A DNA stretch of 64,000 nucleotides, taken from Magicicada septendecula (lineage: Eukaryota; Arthropoda; Insecta; Hemiptera; Cicadidae). The stretch lies in NCBI GenBank assembly GCA_034769895.1, contig JAWRYS010001507.1, positions 86,815 to 150,814 of the forward strand, written 5' to 3'. A program made the position numbers and the translations under genes. Within the stretch, counting starts at the first letter, position 1. The number at the start of each line of letters is the position of its first letter. The notes under the pieces were generated by a model that was given only the letters and a program-made list of their open reading frames with translations, made no database searches and was not told the origin of the DNA. This document shows positions 56,327 to 64,000 of the stretch, piece after piece.

Positions 56327-56853
56327 TTTCACGTATAACATCAACAAGAGAGGTTATGGCAAGGCTTCACAAATTTTGTTGCCACAAACATTCACTTTGG
56401 TGCTGCTCATAGTGAATTTTTTTGAAACTGAAGCAAGAATCAATCTTTCAAACAGTGAAAATCGCAATCGACTACAGCTCGAGCGAAAAAAGTGATAACC
56501 TTGTAAACGTACGCTTGAGTGACAGCCAAGCGTTGTCTGCTGCCAATAAACTGCCCGCTCGAGCTGAACTCGGAGAGTGACTGGAATGTGTTAAGATACT
56601 ACATAAAAATTTACATGATCCACAATACCAAACAGAAATAAATAACAAAACCTACTGTGCTCTAAAAACATTCAACTGTCTGCCACAGTAAGCCTGAAAA
56701 TATGTCAAAACTATAAACCTCCTGGGGCACACAACTTAGGCCTACAAATGTGCATGGCTTGGCTATCTGAAAGTGTTAATATAAATAATCTGGTTACACT
56801 AAATTACTTCTAACCATCTTATCTAGTTATCAGGAAATAACATTTTCTCTTAC

Positions 56854-57712
56854 CTTTTTTACCGGGCTCTTTATCCCATAGAAGCATAACTTCCGATATA
56901 TCGGGATTAAGAAACGGTCGTTCGTATGCTAAAAATATTTTGTCAACAGTTCCAAATAACAATTTATTAATAGCATCTATTTTATACTGGGGCAACGGTG
57001 GTGTGAACATTGTCGTTGCTTTTTCTTTAAGGACACCTAACGGGACAGTACAAATCACATGATCGGCATGAAATTTAGCACCATTTTCACAGATCACTTC
57101 CACGTTACACGGCAGATCATCCGATTTACGTCTTTTTGACGAATGACCCTTTTTAACACTTGAATTTCCGTCACTATTGTTTGAATGTTTGTCAATGGAA
57201 CCACTAGAACTCTTACGACTAGTCGAAGGTACAACTTCTTCGATAACTGTTCTGTCTGAATCATCTGAATCATTGCCTTGATCGCTGATCCCAGAGTCGT
57301 GATTCGGGCTTGTCACGCTTTCAGTAGAATGCCTCCATAGTATTGTTTCCACCGGATGTGCAGTCAGAAGATTTTCTGGCGGTATTCCCCGAGCGACAGG
57401 GCCGAGAATGCTGCTGTATCCAGATGGCAACACGATGTTTCCACCTTGTAGTTCCGTGTAACTGCCCAGTTCGAGCAGATCGATTTCACTCATTGAATCA
57501 CACCCACTAATACAGGTTTCACGTTTTAAAAGGCAATCGAATATCAAACTACGTATCCTTCGTTCCTCGGGATTTGCTATTTGATTCAAATACATAAGGG
57601 ATTCCAACATGATGTGTTCCCCAACACTGTTGATACCTTCGGGAGGTAAATACTGGCACAGGAAATACTCCTCGCACCTGTGTAAGAAGCAAGTGTACGC
57701 CTCGTAGATTTC
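56854..57712 (-). CDS. SMOX: Spermine oxidase-like, coding exon 3
   Basis: The 859-nt exon is bounded by the acceptor TTGTTTACAG and the donor G|GTAAGAG. It starts EIYEAYTCFLHRCEEYF and contains GSYTELQGGNIVLPSGYSSI (substrate-site region), an acidic and Ser-rich insert (ISDQGNDSDDSDRTVIEEV) and a basic patch KKGHSSKRRKSDD. It continues with FHADHVICTVPLGVLKEKA and FGTVDKIFLAYERPFL. ADHVI-TVPLGVLK and DKIFL-YE-PF are hallmark motifs of the polyamine oxidase fold. An insert at this place is also present in mammalian SMOX. The basic patch may be a nuclear signal (inference). It joins exon 2 at a codon boundary and leaves one base for exon 4. Confidence 0.95.
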
Positions 57713-58223
57713 CTGTAAACAAGACACACTCTGTAGTACAACTTTAATTAACATTTTCATTTATACAAAATACATACGGATTCCATTTACCAAGATTTCA
57801 GAGTAAGTGTATGCAGAAAACAAATTATTCTGATTGGTTAACATTAATATGAGTAAGGTTAGTGGAAACCACGTGTTACCACAACACACATTGTTAACAT
57901 GAGTTTGAGAAATCGTAAACTGAAAAACAAAAAACAATTTATAAGTTGAATATAACTTAAAAATAAAAGAATAAAGTAAATCCCTGACAGCACAGAATGA
58001 CAATTTACTACTGATGCCTATCACTAGACCAAACTGACAGTAAAAGCATGTTATTTAATTCTTACTATAATGATTAAATGAGATAAGATATACATCATAA
58101 ACTTAGACAGAACACACTACATTTTTGTACTCCAAACGTTTAGTCTGTTGTTCACTTTTTAGCATTTTTTCTCACACCTACTTTCCACTCTTGATAAACG
58201 GGATACAATCAACATAGTCTTAC
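57713..58223. other. SMOX intron 2 (511 bp)
   Basis: GT...AG intron on the minus strand, AT-rich, without repeats. Confidence 0.85.
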
Positions 58224-58393
58224 CTGGAGAATCTTGAAAGGGACTTGTTTTCCATCTTCAGTAGCTGCCACTACTCTGTGTGGTTTTGGCACGTGCACAA
58301 TATCAATGAGACCATTGGCGATTGCTATCTCGTACATTGGATTTCCTAACACTCCGTGAATCCAATTTGCTCCCAATTCAATATTCTGTTCTC
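58224..58393 (-). CDS. SMOX: Spermine oxidase-like, coding exon 2
   Basis: The 170-nt exon is bounded by the acceptor TTTGCATTGCAG and the donor CAG|GTAAGA. It encodes EQNIELGANWIHGVLGNPMY and EIAIANGLIDIVHVPKPHRV. This is the conserved ELGA-WIHG...GNP-Y-LA--NGL segment of spermine and acetylpolyamine oxidases, which contributes to FAD and substrate binding. The first two bases complete the Gly codon begun in exon 1, and the exon ends in phase 0. Confidence 0.95.
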
Positions 58394-60732
58394 CTGCAAT
58401 GCAAAGAAGAGACAATATGCCATTTAAAACTGTATATAAAATACACATATATTTACAACTAACAACATCAGCTGTATAACAAGGAAGGCCAACGTGTACG
58501 AGGGGGGACCCAAAAGTAACGAGAATTTTTCTCTGGCAGTTGGTAGAACGCTAGTTCCGACTTCTCCCGCTAGGTGCCTTCACTAGACACCATTTTGTAT
58601 CAGTTGCCCTAGCGGCATTGTTGTGGAAACATTAGCGCGGTCAGTGTGACTATTTTTTGTAAGCGCTGATTCACGTTTTCGGCGATTTGTCAATGGCAGA
58701 CATTAAATACCAACGTGCTAACATCAGGTTCTGTTTCCTGTTAGGGAAATCAGCAGCAGAAACTGTTGCAATGATTCGGACGGCTTATGGGGGAGGAAGC
58801 TTTGAGCCAGGCAAGGATTTTGAGCCGACAAGAAAGCACATGCGGAACGAATTTTGCTGCAACACGTTTCATCTTCAGATCTTCAGTCAAAATTCGTTGG
58901 CATGAACTCCAGGATATTCCAGTCATTTCCTCCAATTCATTGATTGTTCTACGACTATCAAACATGATCGCAACACGGATTTGTTCAATGTTTTCGTCCG
59001 TTTTGGAAGTCGAGGGACGTCCCGGTCGTGGTTCGTCTTCAATTGACATTTGACCACTTTTAAAACGAGTAAACCACTCGTAAATCCTTGCCTGGCTCAA
59101 AGCTTCCTCCCCATAAGCTGTCCGAAGCATTGCGACAGTTTCTGCTGCTGATTTCCCTAACAGGAAACAGAACCTGATGTTAGCACGTTGGTATTTAATG
59201 TCTGCCATTGATAAATCGTCGAAAACGTGAAACAGCGCTTACAAAAAATAGTCACACTGACCGCGCTAATGTTTCCACAACAATGCCGCTAGGGCAACTG
59301 ATACAAAATGGTGTCTAGTGAAGGCACCTAACGGGAGGAGTCGGAACTAGCGTTCTACCAACTGCCAGAAAAAAATTCTCGTTACTTTTGGGTACCCCCT
59401 CGTATTTATAACAAGGGAGCGAACGGTACTGGACCCCCCCCCCCCGAGGGTCGAAAGTCGACAAGAAATTTTGTTAGTCTCTTAGTTTTTAGGCAGTTTT
59501 ATTAATTTTTCAGCTGTGTACGGTAATACAGTACTAAACCCTTTTTTTTTAATATTATGTCTACAAACAAGTTTATTACACAGCATTTGCATGTATGGTT
59601 GAAATACGAAATATAGGAAAATCAATTAAGTCAATAAGTATCTTATAAACAATGTTTCAATAGTGCTTTTTAACTTTTTTACAAAACAGAACCTACACTG
59701 AACACCTTATAGAAAAAGGGGACAAGACCTAAAAGTTGCAGGGATGGAATCAACGTGGAAATGAAAGAGGGTTGGAAGGAAACCAGTGGCTGGATAGCAA
59801 ACAATTGCTGGAGTCTGGAATCAAACGACATCAAAGAACATTTTCAAAACACACACACGTTATTTTATACAAATGTTTACGCTGATATAATATTTACACT
59901 GTCTTTATTGTAAACACTGTCTTACGATATTATTAAATTGGCCTCATTCAATGTACACTGATATTAACCACTGACACTCTTTTAATTTCTTGTTTTTGTT
60001 GACATTATAAAAAAAATCTGTATAGGGAAACAGGAAGTATGGTTAGTACAACTAGTTACATGAATTCTGAATTCATTAAAAGAAAAATTAGTTTTCACAA
60101 AATGTACTTAAATCAAGAAAGGTTAGGAAAGTTTAGTATGGCGATTTTGAGGCTGATTTATGAGAAAACTGTAGTTTGCAAAAACAGATGCACACAAATT
60201 TTAAAGAAGAAACTCAAGAACTCTCCACCAACAATGAAGTACTATAATTTATACTGAATAATGGGTATTTATTATAATATTACACTAATACACAATGTGT
60301 CAGTTCAGCAGAATAGTATATTACATACAGCAATTAATAATTTTTTAGGCCTTCTGTGTGAAACATCCTATTTTCTGTCGGAATTAAAGTTTCAACATAG
60401 TGACACACTGAAAAACGTGTAACAAAAATGATCGACAGTGAGAAATACCTACGTGTTTTGTGTAACCAAAATTACTCTTTTCGCAAGTTCGGCAAGTTTC
60501 TGATTACACTATGGTAAAAATAAGAATTACTGTATCACCAAATCTGATTAAATCTGGCTATCAATATATTATGCCTAAATCTTTCCTCAATCAATTACAT
60601 CACATATAAAACATTAAACCGGTATTTTTGTACCCATAAAAAGACGTTTTTATACGTCATAATAAGTCACTTCTAATTCTAGTTGTTTATTTACAACTGC
60701 AACTTTTAGTAACAGAAATATTTTTAACTTAC
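58394..60732. other. SMOX intron 1 (2339 bp)
   Basis: GT...AG intron on the minus strand. Apart from the palindromic mariner and a C run at 59435-59446, it is plain AT-rich sequence. The open frame at 60039-60257 is not recognisable. Confidence 0.8.
58499..59402. mobile_element. Palindromic, non-autonomous mariner
   Basis: TA targets at 58497-58498 and 59403-59404 flank ends CGAGGGGGGACCCAAAAGTA and their inverse. The first 325 bp of the element, including the transposase start MADIKYQRANIRFCFLLGKS, occur on both arms: plus strand from 58687 and minus strand from 59208. The right arm continues through the N-terminal DNA-binding half (YEWFTRFKSGQMSIEDEPRP, then GRPSTS) before the centre. The catalytic domain is missing. 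The arms (about 58499-58826 and 59075-59402) surround a 250-bp centre. Confidence 0.92.
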
Positions 60733-60904
60733 CTATTTTAATATTGACTATTCGCCCACCGATTCTTTTCCTGGCTTCTAAAACAACAAAATCGGTCATA
60801 TCATTTTTAACCAGGTGGCTGGCGGCTGATAAGCCAGCCATCCCTGCTCCGATAATTAGTATCTTGCATCGTCTTGGAGTTGATGACGACGCTGCACTGG
60901 CCAT
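60733..60904 (-). CDS. SMOX: Spermine oxidase-like, coding exon 1
   Basis: The ATG at 60904 starts MASAASSSTPRRCKILIIGA and is followed by GMAGLSAASHLV, VLEARKRIGGRI and VNIKIG. GAGMAG with the downstream Glu of VLEAR is the Rossmann FAD-binding motif, and RIGGR is the conserved flavin-binding loop of amine oxidases. The exon is 172 nt, ends in phase 1 and has the donor ATAG|GTAAGT. The whole protein would oxidise spermine to spermidine, 3-aminopropanal and H2O2. Assignment to SMOX over peroxisomal PAOX rests on the central insert in exon 3, since the C-terminus is not visible. Confidence 0.93.
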
Positions 60905-61573
60905 TTCAACGATAGAGTAAAATCATTACTCTAGATCATTTGAAAACATACGTTTCGTCTGCAAATTAACTGCCTTCTCTAAAACACAAATAATCTTGAA
61001 ACAGCTGAGAGATATGATTCCAAGTGATACCAAATATTGAAAACCAAATATTTGATTTAAATATCACTTGTAATTATCAAGAAATCCCAGGACAAGCATT
61101 TATTAGATATTCAGTCTAATAAATATATTTACTTTACTTTAAATTAATACGACTGTATTTAAGGTCGTGTTTTTTGCTACATATTGAAAGGGTATTCACA
61201 GTTTTCTGCTGATAAGAGTACTGAAATCTGTTATCATACTAGTTAATAAGTAGCAACACGTCAAGAATCTGCTAGTGTCTTTGTTTACGTGTCTCTATTA
61301 ATTGTGTGATGTTTAGCGAAATGGCAGCATTGCTTAATAACAACAGTTCGCTTACAAACTAGATCTGCGAGTCGTATAACCTATGTGCGAGTATGTGTTT
61401 ACATATATATTAATTTCTTTTGTGATGCAAGAGTTTTAATTTCAGAATGTACACAAATGTGTAGTTGACATATAATCTATGGTCGAAAGAACGTTAACAT
61501 TCGTGTGAAATAAGAATTGTAGCTTTTGTGATAATACCGAAATTGTGATCTCGTGAATCATTTACAAAAAACA
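60905..61573. promoter_or_regulatory. Divergent intergenic promoter region
   Basis: About 670 bp separate the SMOX start (minus) from the start of the next gene (plus). There is no clear TATA box or CpG-rich block; the 5' UTRs and both start sites must lie here unless more upstream exons exist. Confidence 0.5.
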
Positions 61574-61757
61574 ATGCCTGAGGATAACGTTTCGCCAGTT
61601 TCTAGTAAGAAGATAAAATTTCGGTCTATATCTACAACTACAGAACCAGCGTTTGACGGGAATAAAACAGACGATATGTGTCATTTAAGGCCTAGATCTA
61701 AGTCGGAGTTGAAGTACAAAAGAAAAGAGACAACATCAATATCGGAAGGTGACGAAG
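61574..61757 (+). CDS. First coding exon of an unidentified gene
   Basis: The ATG at 61574 (context AACAATGCC) opens a frame reading MPEDNVSPVSSKKIKFRSIS, with SELKYKRKETTSISEGDEG before a good donor GAAG|GTAAAT at 61757/61758. The codon pattern is less AT-rich than its flanks, and the stop follows soon after in the intron. The segment is hydrophilic and Ser/Lys-rich with two basic clusters, as in a disordered N-terminus. I do not recognise the family. The in-frame GTG at 61553 is not taken as the start. Confidence 0.6.
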
Positions 61758-63430
61758 GTAAATATATTAAACTATAGCAGAATTTTGTTTGTTTCTCTTT
61801 AAAAATTGGAAATGTTAACAGCTGGTTTGATACAAGGTCAATGACTCCTACTTAATAGATGTCCTTTTTTTTATTTTACCCCACTGTCATTTGGAATGTT
61901 TGTAATCAAGTTTACTTATTGGATTCATTGGCTCATGCAGTTGTTGTATCTTCAGAGACTTAAGTTTATTATACCAGTGGTGATTTTCCATCATATATTG
62001 TTAATCGTAGGCTAATGATAGGTCTTATAATATTAATAATAGTTGGATTTAAATCATACCCAGAAAAAGGCTAGGAGTGGCATAATTATAATTTACGTTA
62101 ATTATTATGGTTAATCACTTAATTTAGTGACATTTGAATTATACAAAGTTCATAAAAATTTGATTGGTACTTATTAATAGTGGGTACAGTTTAGTATGCC
62201 CAGAATCTTGTTTCCAACTTCTGTATAATTGTATGGGAATGCTGAGAACATTTGTTGTCAGTAGATGTACTTCAAAACTCTTATACCTTTTGGGTCAGAT
62301 TCCTTTCATTTTATGCATGCACAAACTTCAACAGTTTTCACAAAACTTGGCAGTTGTCAAGGTTCCTTTATTTCTATTTTTTTTTTTTTTTTTTTTTTGT
62401 CAATGCATTACCCCAATCTTCTTTAGATTTTCAATTTCTTTTTTCTGTTCAACTTTCTCAAGTATTGTTACCAGTGTTTCTCATTCATTCTTCTAATCAT
62501 GCCCACATCAGCCATTGCCTTAATTTAAGTGGCCTGCAGGGCCAGAGTACCAAAGGATTATGGCGAAATGACCCGTGTAAGATTTTAATTTTAATAACTT
62601 CCCTTTGGAAATTTTGATGACTTAAAGTTTTTCTTTCACATGGGATGCTTCAGGTTATTGTTTGAAAGGGTGTTTGAGCGTTAGATTGTCAGAAACAGTG
62701 TGCGTACTAGACTCACACATCCTTAGTATCCTTAGCAGCAGTGGGTCCGGATGTAAACCTACCCACGGGACCTCTGTAACTGGAGGTAGAATGGATATTC
62801 TCTCCCCTTAAACCAAACAACAGCCTCTTCCTTACAATATATTATAATACATCATCTTAAAGTTCTGAAGGACGTTAAACCTCTACCAAACCAAATTAAT
62901 GTAAATTGTAATTATCATACAGTAGCTCTACTTCCAGTGATTTAGGAATGCCAGTGCTTCTGGAAGCCGAAAGCTGCCACACTTTCCATATGGTCCTCTG
63001 ACTACTTAACAGCTCTTCCCGCTTTTGTTTTCGTATTTATTTTAATTTTTTTTTTATTTTCTTGAAATTCAGACTTACATTTAGATGTCTACATCTCATA
63101 GGTATTGTTATATACAAAAACGTACTATTACCACACAAAGTGTTCATATTACAGTCTTCTTCATAAGAATTTTTGGTTTTCAGTATTAACACAACCCTTT
63201 TGTTTTGTAACACATGTTTCATGTTTTTGTAACCTCATTTTATTTTGCACAGTAGGGTTGCATCCTCAGTAGCTTGACTGAGACTCTTGTCATTGCTCTT
63301 TAGCAATTTGTGTGAGTACACATCTAAAGGTATGGCTTCAATTTTAGTGTTTTGTGAGTTACAGTCTGCTAACGGTATTTGAATCTCTCCCCCTATCTCT
63401 CGCTTTTTTTCTTTCCTCTTTACCCCTTAT
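61758..63430. other. Intron of the unidentified gene, no firm feature
   Basis: AT-rich with T runs (62380-62399, 63049-63057). A patch around 62690-62820 is GC-richer and may be an unclassified repeat. Confidence 0.4.
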
Positions 63431-63434
63431 TGAG

Positions 63435-64000
63435 TGAGTGTACATACATACTTCATACATACATTCTTGGCTCTACAGCCCAGATCGAGCCTCTAAAAGA
63501 AATTGCCTCCATTTATTCTTGTCCTCAGCCATCCGGCACTAGTTCACTGCGCCCAGCTTCCTCGCATCATTGCCGACCTGGTCCAACCATCTGTCTTCGG
63601 TCTTACAATCTTCCTTTTTCCTGTTGGCTTGTGTTTCATAATTATTTTTGCCGTACGTTCATCATCCATTCTCTGACTGTGTCCTGGCCATCTTAATCTA
63701 TTAATTTTGGCAAATCAGACAACTGTAATGTCATTGTACTTAGCATATAATTCATTTTTATTTCTTTTTGTCCAGACTCTATCCTGTTGAATTAGCCCAT
63801 AAATTTTTGTCAGGATCTTCCTTTAAAACACAGCCAGCTTCTGTTCATCAATTTTCTTGAGTACCCAGCACTCAGAGCCATATATCAATACAGGCCTTAC
63901 CAATGTCTTATAAAGCGGAGCTTTAGTTTCTGTGGTTAATAGTCTTGATTTAAAATATTTATTCAGCCTGTAATAGCTTCTATTAGCAGTCAGAATTCTT
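63435..64000 (-). pseudogene. Non-LTR retrotransposon, polymerase C-terminus and 3' end
   Basis: Reading from 64000 downward on the minus strand: RLLTTETKAPLYKTLVRPVL, IYGSECWVLKK, then INRLRWPGHSQRMDDERTAK and GKRKIVRPKTDGW-like residues. This is the usual LINE C-terminal series (LYKTLVRP-L-YGSE-W, RLRW-GH--RM, GRP-TRW). Stops interrupt the frame. The 3' end is near 63435-63470, where the minus strand shows (ATGT)n-like repeats. The 5' part extends beyond the window. Confidence 0.85.

Larger units (their letters stand above)
47521..56775 (-). mobile_element. piggyBac-like element, internally deleted and split by an LTR element
   Basis: TTAA at 47517-47520 is followed by CCACTTTCAGGTCTGGC. 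At the other end CTATCTGAAAGTG precedes TTAA at 56776-56779. These inverted ends with TTAA targets are the piggyBac signature. A short N-terminal transposase-like ORF sits on the minus strand near 56326. Without the LTR element (47895-55917, including one target copy) only about 1.2 kb remains, so most of the transposase is gone. The right end lies about 80 bp from the SMOX exon 3 splice donor. Confidence 0.75.

Noticed and set aside
58687-58905. Separate gene on the plus strand at the mariner
   Set aside because: It is the left arm of the palindromic mariner; the frame becomes unrelated after the arm ends.

Overview
The window looks like intronic and intergenic DNA from an animal nuclear genome, most likely an insect. 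It is AT-rich, has spliced exons of a metazoan flavoprotein gene with GT-AG introns, and holds a dense mix of insect-type transposons: Ty3/gypsy, hAT, mariner, piggyBac, non-LTR elements and microsatellites. The TE mix and frequent AGGCCTA-type words fit a large-genome insect such as a cockroach, termite or stick insect, but that is inference only. No prokaryotic features are present.

Host genes. A spermine oxidase-like (SMOX) gene runs on the minus strand. Four coding exons are visible: 60904-60733, 58393-58224, 57712-56854 and 29127-28929. Their splice phases agree. The C-terminal exons are not seen and probably lie left of position 1. The third intron is about 27.7 kb and the fourth at least 28.9 kb, so nearly all other content of the window lies in introns of this gene. 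About 670 bp upstream of the SMOX start, the first coding exon of an unidentified gene (61574-61757) points the other way, suggesting a shared divergent promoter.

Mobile DNA by region. 1-7.5 kb: a decayed Ty3/gypsy element (minus strand, 5' LTR at 6940-7527) split inside gag by a 3.2 kb hAT-like transposon. 9-18.6 kb: hammerhead-ribozyme motifs, LINE fragments, a hAT MITE with a perfect 8-bp target duplication, a deleted hAT/zf-MYM1-type element and microsatellites. 19.2-26.8 kb: a satellite of about 59 monomers of 128 bp with internal multi-monomer duplications. 26.8-32.4 kb: hammerhead-bearing repeats, a LINE with 12-bp target duplications, a SINE-like tRNA head and a mariner relic. 33.3-34.6 kb: a nearly intact mariner. 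34.95-41.8 kb: a young non-autonomous LTR element with only a gag-like ORF, containing a solo LTR of a related family. 43.7-46.3 kb: two more copies of the hammerhead repeat family. 47.5-56.8 kb: an internally deleted piggyBac-like element carrying a very young LTR element with 2.9 kb LTRs and a nearly pol-less interior. 58.5-59.4 kb: a palindromic mariner in SMOX intron 1. 63.4 kb to the end: a LINE fragment.

Most noteworthy: (i) several type I hammerhead ribozyme motifs, two of them sense-oriented in SMOX introns; (ii) two unrelated-looking, pol-less, long-LTR elements encoding coiled-coil proteins, with near-identical LTRs; (iii) a series of nested insertions whose order can be read from target duplications; (iv) the 128-bp satellite. 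All calls come from reading the sequence by eye, without alignment or database tools.
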